Source of the DNA: Eumeta japonica
Taxonomy: Eukaryota; Arthropoda; Insecta; Lepidoptera; Psychidae
Assembly (NCBI GenBank): GCA_005406025.1
Contig: BGZK01000765.1
Location: 186,001-250,000 of the forward strand
Length of the DNA stretch: 64,000 bases
Direction: 5' to 3'
Under the pieces are notes generated by a model that worked only from the letters and a program-made list of their open reading frames with translations, was not told the DNA's origin and ran no database searches. Each line of letters opens with the position of its first letter. Positions within the stretch are counted from its first letter, which is position 1. This document shows, one piece after another, positions 1 through 12,284 of this stretch. The translations under genes were made by a program, and so were the position numbers.

Positions 1-441
1 ATAAATATAAGCAAAAATATTTCACAATATGTCCTGTTATAAAATAATTAAAAAAAATAAACACTGAATTTATAATCAATGTCTTGACGTTAACGATGTT
101 AAATATGCGAAAGCGTATTAGTCCTTTTTTTTTTATTAACACCTCAACAATGTTTTTCACGGTTATTATTTTATTATTTTTCCGGTTATGTATTATAATT
201 TAAACTTAAAAAAAAAGTCTGTGACAGAAACATTTAAAACCACCCTCTCAACTATCACTTTTAGAGGAAGAAAATTATAATAGGTTCGAATGTTTAAGAG
301 AAAAACCCGCCAATGAGGATTACGAATCACCATACATCAGTGTTGTGTATTTATAAAAAAAAAACTCTAATAGACTATTCAGCAAACAGGATTAAAACCT
401 TCTAGACCATTCATTGAACGTTCAACATGAACTCGAGCCAA
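1..441. other. AT-rich DNA, no gene seen
   Basis: Low-complexity AT-rich sequence with several A and T runs. I see no coding, RNA or repeat signature on either strand. Confidence 0.6.
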
Positions 442-800
442 TTTTATTTTTATTATTATTATCATAACTCACGCCTATTTCCCAGAAGGGTAGGCAGAGA
501 TTATAGATTTCTACACGCTGCTTACTATGTTTTCAATCTCTTTTGCTTCACTGACATCCGTCCATTTTTTATGCGAGCTCTTCGATTTCAGGTGCTCAAA
601 ATTTGAGCCTCTTTTAATATGCACTAATACGGCTGCATGGGATCTTCTAGGGCGACCCATGCCGACCTTCCATCCGTTTTTATAAATTCCGTTTTGTCGA
701 TCCGCTTTCATTCATTCCTTTCTTTAACTACAACATCGACGTTCCGATGAGATCATTGTCACCTTCTCCGATAAATCGCCACACGATATGTCGTAATACG
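442..800 (-). pseudogene. LINE (non-LTR retrotransposon) 3' fragment
   Basis: On the minus strand the translation carries the C-terminal pattern of insect non-LTR reverse transcriptase ORFs: RMNES-like, then GMGRPRRS (near 650), then DVSEAKEIE (near 540), then IISAYPSGK followed by a stop (about 480-510). Frameshifts separate the pieces, so it is dead. It ends in an ATT/ATA-rich microsatellite tail at about 445-470, as expected for a LINE 3' end. Weak similarity may continue upstream to about 1000 (SCGDLSEKV near 780), in the position of the RCGLKEDV-type motif of the same family. Two more fragments of this family lie near 45.1-45.8 kb and 60.6-61.0 kb. The clade is not certain from this piece. 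Confidence 0.6.
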
Positions 801-1000
801 AACGGCGCACGCGACGTATCAGCACTCGAATACGGACAGACGCCTCCGAGGACGGCCGCGAGCGGCGCACGATTTGTTTCAACCACGTATTACTATCGTC
901 TCGATTTCCTGGATACGTGTTCTTTCTGTGTCCCCATGGGACGCTTCGGTGTCGAAATCGTCCCGCCGCGGCGAAAATGAGATAACAAATAAACAAAATT

Positions 1001-1504
1001 TTCGGCACATTTCATTGATGCGAATGAAATATACGCACTGACGTGAATATAGTCTTAGGACGTCAACTTCAATCAAAATACAAAATAGATCAGATTAGTT
1101 TTGGAGAGATTTAAATTAAGAGCAATTACATCTCAAAAGCATGGCGTCACAAATTCATAACTATTAAATATAAAGAGGAGATGTATTGATCTTATTTTTA
1201 GTATTTATGAATACGATTTTTCTTCGTTATTCAGTAATGTTATTCAGTTGAAGTACTATATATATATTTAATACGTCAAAATACACATAACAGAAATGAC
1301 AATAAAAATATTCACCATTTCGCTATATAAATTTACATTAACAATGAAACACACATAGCTACATGTAGATTAATGACAGACTTATTGCATTTCTTTCTCG
1401 TTACAGCTGTTTGCTGCGTGAAGTTTTACATGTACAAAATACGTTACGAAACTCAATCGGAAGTGACGTAATAAACGAAAATATAATAACTCCAAAATGT
1501 AAAT
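1001..1504. other. AT-rich DNA, no gene seen
   Basis: No coding or RNA signal recognised. Short AT microsatellite-like stretches near 1258-1270. Confidence 0.5.
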
Positions 1505-1735
1505 CTATTAGTGGCTCGAGCCGAGGGTGGGGTGCGGGGCGGGCGGGCCAATTCGTTCCGCCCGAATCGCCTAATCGCTCTATCGCGCTCGATGGAAAAA
1601 CTTGGAAATTTGGCAGCCTATTAAATCACCATAATTTTCTTCGTTTGACTCGAAGGTTGGACGAGTCACTGGAAACGCGAGGCTGTCTCGACAATTAATA
1701 ATTGCCGGATTGTGAAGTGCTGTCTGCGATCGTCG
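1505..1735. other. GC-rich, repeat-free island
   Basis: A clear compositional break: a G-rich core (GGGGTGCGGGGCGGGCGGGC, near 1530-1555) followed by CpG-containing unique sequence up to about 1735, with AT-rich DNA on both sides. A 95-codon open frame crosses it but does not look like protein. It could be regulatory DNA or a noncoding exon (inference). Confidence 0.3.
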
Positions 1736-2613
1736 AAGTACTAGAAGGGATTATTATAACAAAAAAAAAATTTTTTTATGGTAGTAGTATGTCTTAAGGG
1801 TGTGAAATACAAAAATCTCAAAATCTAATTACTTTGAACTTATTATTGTAAAACCTATTGGATTTTATTATTGACTATTACAAAGTTTACCGATTAAAAT
1901 TGCTTTTTATTTAACAATTCAACAAATATATAAAGAATCTCTGTTTATACATATAATCTGATGCATCGAAAGCTTATAGAACTAATTCTGTACAAAAATG
2001 TATTTTTATAAATTGCTGCTGTAATAATATTAAACGTTAATAATCAAAAACAGTAATTTTAATAAAAAAGTTTATGATAATTATTTTGAATAGAATGAAA
2101 CGATTTTAATCCTTAGATTTATTATTTGAAATCGAAACGCATTTCAGTTTAAAAATCTTGTGTTTAAAACTTTTGAAAACTTTACATTATTTTATGAATT
2201 CATAATGCAAAAAAATTTGTTAGTACGACATATATAAGTATGATACGTTTAATAATTATTCTTTTGGATAGTTTTAATTTATATAAAAAGTACTTAATAT
2301 GAAATAAAGATTGTGTAAAAAGGTTAGTATTTTTTTTTAATTGATCTATAATTTAAGGAAAACTAGATAATTAATTTACGATATAATATTTCTAGCTGCG
2401 TTAGAAATATAAATAATGGAAATAGTTCATAAGGTTATATGTGTAGGTACATCTGATTGTGGATATATATATATATGTATCAGAATTTCTTTACTTGCCC
2501 ATGATTCTGTATACCTGGAATGAGTTATGAGAACAAGTATCGCTAACATTTTTTCATCATCCCAGAAAAGTCAGAGAGTCATCCACCGACTCCTTTTAAA
2601 AGTTTCTACAAAC
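1736..2613. other. AT-rich DNA, no gene seen
   Basis: Poly-A/T tracts and a short TA run near 2462-2475. Nothing else recognised. Confidence 0.5.
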
Positions 2614-2748
2614 CTTTCAGTTTAAAAGTCACTTTCAAAATTAAATTTGCGGTCCACATTTTCCTTTTAACTGCTATTCGGACTGAAACCCGTTAAAAGG
2701 AAGACATGAAACAAAAATTAATTTTAAAAGTGACTTTTAGTTGAAAGT
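2614..2748. repeat. Nested inverted repeat (hairpin), possible MITE
   Basis: Left arm 2614-2648 (contains AGTTTAAAAGTCACTTTCAA) and right arm 2713-2748 are near-perfect reverse complements with a few mismatches. Inside them a second perfect 11-bp pair, TTCCTTTTAAC (about 2661-2671) and GTTAAAAGGAA (about 2692-2702), continues the palindrome, leaving a loop of about 20 nt. Most of the 135 bp could fold into one hairpin. This suggests a miniature inverted-repeat element or foldback, but I see no target-site duplication. Confidence 0.6.
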
Positions 2749-4245
2749 GAGTTTACAAGGAGATGGTGGTAGAGGCCCTAAATGAAATAAAAAACAACAA
2801 TAGTGTAGCCATAGCGTATGAACAAAACCTAGATTTAAAAAAATACAGAATCGGATTATTGCCAAGACTATAATGAACGGAAAATGAAAATGAAGCCGGA
2901 CTAAAATAATTGATTCTAAAAAACAGTTAATAAATACATTTAAAAATATGTCTTCCACAAAATACTATAGATTATAAAACGAAATGAGAATAAAGAAAGA
3001 ATAAAAAAAAAACAAATTATATGAAACTTATGACATACATAATTGTGTATGTGTATGACACACACATACACAATGATATACACAATCAATCATAAATCGA
3101 AGAAAGTAAAGCAATCTAATAGCGTACGTGTACTTATCGCTGTATACTACGCTGTATGCATTATTGAAATAATTGATAACATTACGTTAAGTTTAAGGAA
3201 AAATGGGACAATTTCTTTCTTAAACATGATTTACGAGTTCTCCGACCGCAAAAAAAAATCAGATACATACTGAGTTTACTTGAAAGATCAACTCGAAGGT
3301 TATTAGTTACCACAACAGACTATATAACACCGGTTAAGTATCTTCTTTCCCTTGGATTCATAGCGCATTGTCTACATCAGTTAGTGTGAACTCTTCAATA
3401 TCACATTGACTTTTTAAATCTTTTTATTTGCATATAAAAAAAATCACTTCATTTCTAATTCTCTTTGAACACTCGTATTTTTTAATATGAATAATAACTC
3501 TTACCAAATATTGCTAATCGAATTCACATCTACATAAATATATTATCAAACTTTGAAATTATTTTGAGGATTAAATAATTATAGGATTTTACTTGAACTT
3601 TTATGAAAAAAAATTAAATAAAATAAACGTGATTAACGATTAAAACACCTTTATGAATAAGCAAAACAGGTTACGAAAGTCATTACACTGGAAAAGTTTA
3701 AAAATTCCTTCACCGCGCCGTTTCTTATTTAACGTCCGCGGCTCCTGCGGCAAACTCATTCGCATTTACCTTTGTATTCGCCTGATTCTTTGTTATTGTT
3801 GAACTTATTTCATTTTTCTCTCTTTTCTCTCTTTGTAATACTTTTGATAGGTTACTTTTTTTCGGGCTTTAATTAATCGTCAAAAGAAAGTTCCCGTTGA
3901 CGATTTACGAGATTTATAAGAAGATTTACGTTAAACTTAGACAACGGCAGAATTATGTATATTTATTTACATTTGGCAAAGTTTGGAAAACGTAAGTGTA
4001 ATAATGCAATTGCCGAGTATAAGAATAGGACAGCATGCGTCATATCAAGTCTATTTGTACGGCTCCGTTGCATTGAGACATTGTTTTCTAACATTAGCAT
4101 TCATATACTTTTTTGAGATGACACTTGAGAAAGAAAAGCAGTTGTGTTCAACACTGGTAACCCACAACTCTCGGAGCCTCGTGTACCGATGAACTCTGCT
4201 TAATTTTAGATATATTTCTTATCCATTAACTACGCTATTTTTCAG
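2749..4245. other. AT-rich DNA, no gene seen
   Basis: A small (TG)n/(CA)n-like patch lies near 3042-3075, and CG-containing unique sequence near 3705-3770. Open frames here are short and unconvincing. Confidence 0.5.
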
Positions 4246-4560
4246 TTAATTATTGTGGTAGAGCCATTCTGTGGTCAACTGGGCTACAGCACGAAAATGG
4301 ATCGGCTCAATCAGTGTACCAGATATCATACGACACTCTTAGAAAATACAGGCGTGAAGTGACGACTTCCACTGTTACATTTCGTCCAGCAAATAAAATA
4401 TACTGTCCTTCCATCGGATATCCTATTCCTACCTAAGTGGCCGGCGGCGTACCTATTAGTGACTCCTATGACCTTGCGTGTGTCCATGGGCAGCATTGAC
4501 CATCTGCTTTTTGGTGACTGGCATGCTAGATCTGCCCATTAACTTGATTAAAAAAAAATA
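4246..4560 (+). mobile_element. SINE or LINE 3'-end repeat of lepidopteran type
   Basis: The sequence begins near TTGTGGTAGAGCC and ends with the pattern GGGCAGCATTGACCATCTG ... GGTGACTGGCATGCTAGATC ... CTGCCCATTAACTTG, followed by an A-rich tail at 4550-4559. This layout (GTGGTAG start, GGGCRRTRNTGACCA near the end, CTGCC just before the A tail) is one I know from abundant retroposons in butterfly and moth genomes. No open frame is kept. It could be a stand-alone SINE or the 3' end of its partner LINE. Confidence 0.55.
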
Positions 4561-5226
4561 AGTCATACACTAAAGCATTTTGAAGAAATCTGCATTGTGA
4601 GGGTATTTAAAAGATATTTATTCATTTTGTACGTGAAACCTGTAGACAGCGACGAGCTCGCGAACTGTCGTGCAAACTTCACCGAGCGTTCACGTTACCA
4701 CGAACCTATCACTATTATTTATATCGTTACATTGAAAACGAAACGTATATTTACAAACTTATTATTATAAAGTCTTTGTTGACCAAAAACTAAGACCTCA
4801 TATTACTTTTTGCAGTACCCAACTGGAACTTTGTAAGACTTTAATCTTCCGTCCTTTATTAATTTGAGTTGAAAGCGAAAATATCTACGAAGTCAGCAAA
4901 ACATGTTATCTTTGAGGCAAAAGCAAAGGCGAAAATCTGGGGCTCTCGGATCTCTTCATTGAGAGAGTAAATATGCGAAGAGTATTTCCTCATTAACTCG
5001 TAATTTTGAAATTCGGAAAAAAAATTCATAAAGACAAGCAAAGACGAAACTCGCCAAATCTCCTATCCCGTAGATAATTTCTGACCCCAATCATGGAGGA
5101 AAGGCGACCCCCTCCATAATTTAAGACGAAAATTATCTAGAGAGTACAACGAGCTATGCGCTCGAATATTTTAGATATGCAAGATAAAAAAATAGACGGT
5201 AAAGTGCTAGCCAGATTCGTACATGA
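4561..5226. other. Unique AT-rich DNA, no gene seen
   Basis: A 60-codon minus-strand frame (4859-5041) is the only open stretch and resembles no family I know. The stretch 5040-5226 may be an outer part of the neighbouring repeat. Confidence 0.4.
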
Positions 5227-5644
5227 AGGGTTCCGTATCTCCGTACAATATTTTATAAATACTTCGGTTAAAGATAGACGTTTCTTGTGTGACGACCCTC
5301 TTAAATTTTTAATTTTATTTCATTTTTAGTATTTGTTGTTATAACAGCCATAGTAGTTTATAATCAGTGAAAATTTCAAGTATCTAGTTAATGCTATTTA
5401 TTATAAAGATCGATTTAGAAACGCAGAAAAGAACACATTTCTCGTATGACGACCCCCTTTTATTTTAAACTTTATTTTAGTTTCAGTATTTTTTATTATA
5501 GCGGTCACAGTAACCCATAAGCGGTGAAAATTTTAAATGTATAGCTATTACGGTTAAAGAGATAGAGCCCTGTGACAGGTGGACGGACAGACAGTGGAGT
5601 CTCAGTAGTTGGATCCCGTTGGCACCCTATTAGTACGGAACCCT
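5227..5644. mobile_element. Lepidopteran dispersed repeat with AGGGTTCCGTA ends
   Basis: AGGGTTCCGTA at 5227-5237 is matched in inverse by TACGGAACCCT at 5634-5644, so the element has terminal inverted repeats of 11 bp. The right part holds the familiar block ACAGACAGTGGAGTCTCAGT ... GGATCCCGTT, ending in ACGGAACCCTAAAAA. Inside, about 160 bp is present twice in diverged form: TGTGTGACGACCCTC near 5287 and CGTATGACGACCCCC near 5443. It is non-coding and seems to be an old copy of a very common lepidopteran interspersed repeat. Confidence 0.6.
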
Positions 5645-8400
5645 AAAAACTACAAAATATAAAAAAATGATTTACATACGTTTCATTTTTAACGATTTAT
5701 TAAAAGACACGCTTTGGAGTTAAAGAGAGACATTTAAATTGCAAATGATAGTGATTTCTCTTACTAAAAACATAAAAGAGATAGCAATAACTCGCCTCGC
5801 GCTTTACGAAGACAAAAGACAAATTAGAAACGTATAAAGTATCTTTTGAAATACCGAACAAAAGAATTAACTTCACAAGTTAAAATACTTGATAAACCAC
5901 ATAAGGTTGCTCTTGAATAATTTTGATCGTCCTATTTAAGAAAGGAGAATACAAATTTTTGGTTTTGATAGAGAAACGCAACAAATCAGTAATTAAAATT
6001 TGCAGCATTAAAATGAGTGTTAAAACAATTCTCCACTTTTATTTTTTATTATTACCGTATCCCTTAAATCAAAAAAATCATCATATATTGCATTTTCCTT
6101 AAATCACGTTGAACCATAACACTTTAACATAGAATATCAGTCTACCTATTTATTTGGAAAAAAAATATTTAATTATAGAGTTAAACATAAAATGGCGCAA
6201 ATGTTTGAAATTTAATTTTCCAACTTGTCTACGATTCTAGGTCGTGTATACTGTACATGCTTCGTAGTGGCCGCGGTGCGCGTGGTACGGGAGATGCCTT
6301 TTAGTCTAATTAGTTGTCGAGCAGCGCACTAATATCTAAGTTGTTCTGTGGCTTCACATTTATAAGTATAACCAACAAAAGGCTTTATTCGCGTGACGTC
6401 ATCACAAATGTTAATTCGTTTCGTTGCTTCGAACAAATCGCACTGACGTATTTCACGTTAAATTGTAACTTCGATATTGTATGACTGGGATCATTTACAT
6501 ATTTGACAGTTGATAACGACCACATCACGTTAATGAAATACGAAATGCTTTGAAGTACGAGGGCGAAATAATTCTGAAATCACCGAGAATCTGACGTCGT
6601 ACGTACGCACGTAGCAACGCGACCATGTATCCTCGGCGGTATAACGCTTAATTTGGAAATGAGAGTATTATTATTTATGTAATCCAAAAGTATTCCTGAA
6701 ATTATTAAAAATATATATATATATATAAACACACCCAAAAATACTAAACATGTCTTCGTAAAAAAGTAAAACACAAAGATATATTTTAAAATATGTAAAA
6801 TGTTTATTCCATAAAGAAAATGAAAACAAATGTTATGATTTTTGTAGCGAAAAGTTCTATACATACGTCAGGCAATTTTTAGATATGCAAAATCTTCTGA
6901 GTTCACATCACCGACACGCTAATGCGGTATATATTTAATTTAATTTAATCGCAACATTGTTGGTGTTTTATTTAAATTAAAATACATACATTTTGCAATT
7001 CAATCCTTAATATACACATTGTTTTAATTTAATGTTTACTAGGCCGACGCAGTCCATGCGTTTTGGTTAATAAATAAAGCGTATGTAATTGTAGCTCGAA
7101 GTGCCGACGTATGTGACCAGACTAACGTTAATGCTTTTAATTTACAAATTACAACATACAAATTTTTGACAATACAATTATTTTGAAATCCCAAAAAAGA
7201 TACGTGTTTTTCACAGTTTTAAGGTTTCATTTCTGTCGGCAGTCTCCAATAACTATCAATTTTTTCATATATTTAGTTTAAAAGGAAATTGCCAAAATAC
7301 GATTAAAGCTGTATACAATCATAATTTTTAGTCATACTATGAATTATTTCTTGTGTAATTAATTGTTGTATAAATATAAAGCAGCTTTCATAATGTCCTA
7401 TCAAATTACGATACAAATTGATTAATAAGATGTTTCCAATTAGAGCAATTTTTGTATGTAAAATTTATAAGCACTAGTAGTTGCTAGGTCTATATACGTC
7501 TGTAAGACTTTTTCAACGCAAAAAATAAGGACGGACGCGTATTACAATGATTTTGAATGCGTTGCATGCAATCTTCCACGTTAGTAACGTTAGATATGAC
7601 GTCAGTACCTACAGACTTTGCATGCGTTTGTAAAGAAAGCTCTTTATCACAAAAAAAAACTCTAATCACTTCTATAGTCCTCTGTATACGCAATCATATT
7701 AGGACGCAATTCATTTATGTGAATAAAGGTTTCCAATGGAGTAGCTCCACAAAGGGGTCGTAAAAAATGAGACCGTCTTATTGTTATTTTATACCCCACT
7801 TTGTGTATTCGAAAACGATAAGGGTGTTTCCGTTCGCGCAAATGAAGATATAAAAGTATCCTTAAAAAGGCGACGGCACTTTGAATGCGTCGAGCGGACG
7901 GTCGCTCGCAAGATAGCCGCTCTATATGGCGAGCACCTCAAATTGAGTAATTTGGGGTCAAAAAATTGACCCGAGCTGACCACAAAAAGGTCATAAGTGG
8001 TCAATAGTTTTGACCGATTGGTCAACAGTACAACAAATTTCACAAGGTATTTAAACTTTCTAGATAATTTAGAAGGCTATAGGGTCTCAAAACGATCGTA
8101 TGGAGCTTAGTAAAAATTATTCTAAATAGTCCCGATTGTCAATAGATTTTAATAATTGGTCAACATTATCTGCGTATCAATTAACAAAATAGAACACTCA
8201 AGGACAATTGGTTAACACTAATAACCTATTATTACCATTTTGTGACTGATTTGTCTCACTTTTTATCCTGAATTTCTTAATTTGAGGTTCTAAGTAGATG
8301 AAACCAATAAGAGCGCCATGATATTACATAGGTAGCACTTAAAAATTTTAGAACTGACTACTTAGAAACTGTAAATTAAATAAAACATTTATATTTTAAA
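5645..8400. other. Non-coding DNA, no gene seen
   Basis: Mostly unique AT-rich sequence. Perfect TGACGTCA octamers lie at 6394-6401 and 7597-7604. A TA run lies near 6712-6727. A cluster of TGACC/GGTCA words lies at about 7970-8215 (see findings). Open frames at 7490-8043 overlap on both strands and look fortuitous. Confidence 0.45.
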
Positions 8401-8528
8401 AATGGAAATCTTTACCAACCTTATTACGTATATTGTATTCATCTGCCTTTTTTTTTTTATAAATTGGCGGCAAAAACAAAATTGTTTGTCTAACGTCAAC
8501 ACGAATTAAACGCGAAAAAATTTTTTCA

Positions 8529-9527
8529 ATGATTTTCTACTATTTCCGTTTCCATTTACGCCAACAAGAGACTTATAACAAACTTCAGTTGTTTTTCCAC
8601 GATGAAGCTCCATTTCTTGCCACTGTTTATTTCTGGTTTAACGAGTTTAAACGTAGTCGCATTTATCTGACTGATGATTTGCGTGAGAGACGTCCTTCTA
8701 CGGTGACGAGCAAAGACAAAATTAGTTCTGTGCGACTAATTATAGACTGTGACAAAAAAAGTGACTTAGCAGTAGATTTGGGCAAGCTTAGAAATCGTAA
8801 TGAATTATTGCACAAAGTGATTCATTAATATTTAGCGATCAGTAAACTTTGTACTCGTTGGATACCTCATAATTTGGCCGAAGCTCAAAAACTCCGTCTT
8901 GTTAATTGGTGCTGCGAAATGATGCAAAGATTTGCCAGTGGTAACTCAAATGATGTGTACGACGTGGTCAAAGGTGGAGAAAACTGGAATTACTGTTACA
9001 GTATCGAAATCATTAGACAGTCTGCTCATTGGGTGTTACCGTTCGAGTAGTTGGCGACTAAAGTAAAACGAGGTTGAAGCGTCAGAAAAAAAAGATGCTG
9101 ATATCTTTCTTCCGAATGATAGGTTATTATGCAAAAATTATTTTAGAAAATAAAACAGTCTCTGTAAACTGGTAAATTGACGATTGTTTACCTCTTACTC
9201 TGAAAATAATTTGGGAAAAACGATCTCGCATTAGGATTCTCTGTCATAATGAAAACGCTTTACCACATATCGCCAGACAAACAACTAACTATTTAGAGAC
9301 GTTAGGTATATAGATACTAACTCGTCCGCCTTACAATAATCTAGACCTTGCACCACGCGATTTGTAATTATTTCCTAAAATAAACGAAAAACTTTGAAGA
9401 AAATGGTTTACGGACGGCGAGGAAACATATGAAAAGGGTCGTCGAAGCGTCCACTAAGTTTGATTGGGCAAAATGCCCAAATCTGACCTTTGAGATAGTG
9501 CCCTTGCACTATTTTGAAAAAAAATAA
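8529..9527 (+). pseudogene. Dead mariner transposase (copy 1)
   Basis: A relic of a Tc1/mariner-superfamily transposase, which would cut and join transposon ends using a DDD triad. Readable pieces in order: an N-terminal DNA-binding part with DEAPFLATVYFWFNEFKR (about residues 25-45), CTRWIPHNLAEAQKLRLVNW (from about 8850), the first catalytic block now reading KGGENW (expected TGDETW), the second reading CHNENALPHIARQT (expected HHDNA), the third LAPRDL with Asp kept, and a C-terminus HYFEKK and stop at 9525-9527. Length from first Met to stop is 333 codons, normal for mariner. Several stops and frameshifts break it, and two of the three catalytic Asp are gone. I could not find clear terminal inverted repeats. 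Confidence 0.8.
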
Positions 9528-9874
9528 CAATAAAAATAAGTTGCTAGTTTGTTCAGTTTTTGAATTCCTAAGGTCCAGATTGACCCACGTACTGTCTGAT
9601 AAGATTTATAATGTATAAAAAAATCAATTGAATTTCAATAAATTCAATTCAATGAAATTCAGTTTCGAATGTGCTGTACACCATATGAACTCATGACCGT
9701 CGGCCTATATGCACACATTTTGTTATGAACCTAGTGTAAACACCCGAACAATCGATTGTGTTTTCGTGTGATAAGAACAGATAAGGCGAAGCAAATTGAT
9801 AGTTTTATCAGCGGAAATAGACCCAACGTCGACTACTTTCCAAGATAAGCTCCCTCCTTTCTTTAGGCTCGATC
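9528..9874. other. Flank between mariner relic and SINE
   Basis: Contains an AT-rich locally palindromic patch near 9620-9665 (CAATTGAATTTCAATAAATT and overlapping variants). No gene seen. Confidence 0.4.
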
Positions 9875-10105
9875 GGCTGATTAAGTGGATTATGCGATAG
9901 CGGCCGAGGGGTCAAGAGCGTTGGTTTTGAACCGGATGGTATCGGGTTCAAATTCTGACTATAGGAAAATCGACCAAAGCCCTCCGTATTTCGTTGAACA
10001 TGTTAAACGGGTGGTCTCAATTGTGTCCGTATTAATTACAGCAGTAGTTAACAGCCATCAATCTGCACTGAGCCTATAAGAAAACACATCAATCGACCAC
10101 TTACT
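9875..10105 (+). mobile_element. tRNA-derived SINE
   Basis: The head resembles a tRNA: an A-box-like stretch TAGCGGCCGAGGGGTCAAG (about 9897-9915) and a B box GGGTTCAAATTC (about 9944-9955), spaced as in an RNA polymerase III internal promoter. A non-tRNA body follows (GGGTGGTCTCAATTGTGTCC, then GCACTGAGCCTATAAG near 10070), which matches my memory of lepidopteran SINE bodies. It encodes no protein and depends on a LINE for movement. Confidence 0.65.
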
Positions 10106-12088
10106 TGCGTAGAAATTTAGTAGCTGTTGTTTTTGGTTTTTGGAAGAGGAACTAACCGGAGCCACGTTTTTATGTCGAAGCCTAATCAAGCGATGTGTAT
10201 TCCGATACACATACCGGTGGCAGAGCTATATGTAGAATTGTGCAACATTACGGTCTGAACGTGATAAAAACGAAGACAGTTTATAGATGAAAGGTTCGCA
10301 TATTCCGAAATATTCCGGCTCTAGGCCGTGATTTACACGCCGACGCATGACTTTAGTATATTTATGCAGAAAGCTTATACTAGTAGAAAGACGATATTTT
10401 ACATGCTACGTTCTATATCTAGCGTCTTGATACAACCGGATGAAAATAGTCGATACGAGACATGCCCTAATTTTTGCTATAAAATCATGAAAGCACCTTT
10501 GGTTATGATCATGTGGTAGTATATCATATTACGTTACAAATTTAAATTAGGGTTTGAGCTTAATTTTTTTGTGTATCTATCTGTTAACATTTTAACCAAT
10601 TAAACGACAATATGAAAGATATTCTGAATATCCTATTTTTTTGTATAAATCACTCATGTACTGTGCTAGATTTTTGAGTATTTTGCGAATCGACGGATAT
10701 TATTGAACATAACACATTGAAAGTTTCTAAAAGTGTGTTTTGAAATACCTGATTTCAAATAAAAACAATTGATTTTTATTTTGAAAAAATACATACAAAT
10801 TGATTTCTATCGGACGCAACTAGACGACATACCAAAACATTTCATAAGTCTTCATCGAATAAAAAAAAATATTTACGAAGTACACGAAAATGAAACTGAG
10901 AACTCATTTAATATTAATTAACATATTTAATAGAAAAGATGGGTCGCAAAAGACAAGACTTAAGGAAAAACTCAGCGATGTGACTCCCTAAATTAGATTT
11001 TCATAATATTATCGATGATAATATCTAAGTCTTTCAACACAGAATAATGAATCAGAAAACATCAAAAGTGATGTTAACTGAACATTAAAATTCCAGTTTC
11101 AGACCTCGTCATGGAGAGGATCGAAGGAACTTGTGAAAAATTTATGATTAAAATTTGGTCCAACACAAAATCTGGGATTCATACGTTATAATTTACATTT
11201 TACGAACGATTTTACATATTTGAGAATTGACCTAACACGCTGTTTCTCCGAGTCTCGAACAATAAATCCTTAGAGCTCTCGGTAGACAGTTTTGTTTCAG
11301 TTGTTTTGCCTAGTCATATATTATTTTCTAAGCAAAAAAAAAAAAAGCGTCAGTCACGCTCACCGATCCCGCTAATTCCCAAGTCTTAAGTGACGGGTTT
11401 CGGGTGAGGCTCTCAGTGCGTACTAAATAAAAATTTTCTTGAAAATTTTTACCTGTCAAATCTTTTCGGAATGATTAATGTATTATCTGTTTCATCGGAA
11501 GGGATTGCGATGGTACAAAAGTAAAGTTGGTTTTCGTTGGTGGTAATGTAATTGTTGTTGTGACGAATTTTAGAATTAAATACAACAAATTTTCGTGTTA
11601 TGTTTTTTATGATTATTTAGAATTTAGTAAAAAATGATATTGACTGTAAATAATAAAGGAGAATAAAACTATTTTTTAAATATTAAAACTGTGACGTAAT
11701 TAAAGACTACCCTTCAATAATACAGAAACGGAAAAAATTAAAAAAGGAAACAGTTCATGACAAACAAATTTTGAATTCTATTAATCGTTAGCTAGTTTCA
11801 GCATCAACATATTGAATTTATTAGAAATTTGTTAGTAGATTACTTAAAAATAGAGCAATTTACGAAAAGTACGACAAATAAAAAAAAATAATTGAAAAAT
11901 ATTGTATTACACCTTAATATATATTTTTTGTGCTCATATTCAGGTATAAGGGCTGTGTAGGTCAATAGAAACGAGTATAAAATATACAATCAAAAAAACT
12001 AAACGGCATAGAGACAGCATTTTGAAAGATTTCACTTGATTTCAACTAATATTTCAATAAATGTTTCAACACCAATACTAGATCTATA
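10106..12088. other. AT-rich DNA, no gene seen
   Basis: An A tract (about 11334-11346) is followed by GCGTCAGTCACGCTCACCG and a short GC-richer patch to about 11420. The rest is low-complexity AT DNA. Confidence 0.45.
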
Positions 12089-12280
12089 TTATTCACACCG
12101 ATACAACGTAATGATGCCATTTGCTAAGCTGTCTTCACTTTGTTTAACATAACTTTTTACTTTATCCATTGTGCCAGGCTTCAAGAATCCCGCAGCGATC
12201 TTTTCGCCATCTTTATTTTGGATCGACAGGTAAGGGCTTTGATTCCTCCCTGTTAGCACAGTGCATGTGTCGTCGTCCAA
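12089..12280 (-). CDS. Unrecognised 63-codon open frame with coding-like composition
   Basis: The predicted peptide starts MDDDTCTVLTGRNQSPYLSI and ends with GIITLYRCE. Its composition (mixed charged, polar and hydrophobic residues, few of the Phe/Ile/Asn runs that mark chance frames here) stands out from its surroundings. It begins directly downstream, on the same minus strand, of a tRNA-like SINE head at 12285-12400. It may be the body of that repeat, a carried fragment of another element, or the last exon of a host gene. I recognise no family and no clear splice acceptor. Confidence 0.2.
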   Translation of the reverse strand: MDDDTCTVLTGRNQSPYLSIQNKDGEKIAAGFLKPGTMDKVKSYVKQSEDSLANGIITLYRCE

Positions 12281-12284
12281 GACA

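Noticed and set aside
9897..9965. A functional tRNA gene
   Set aside because: A- and B-box-like words are present, but the acceptor stem does not pair and a SINE body follows.
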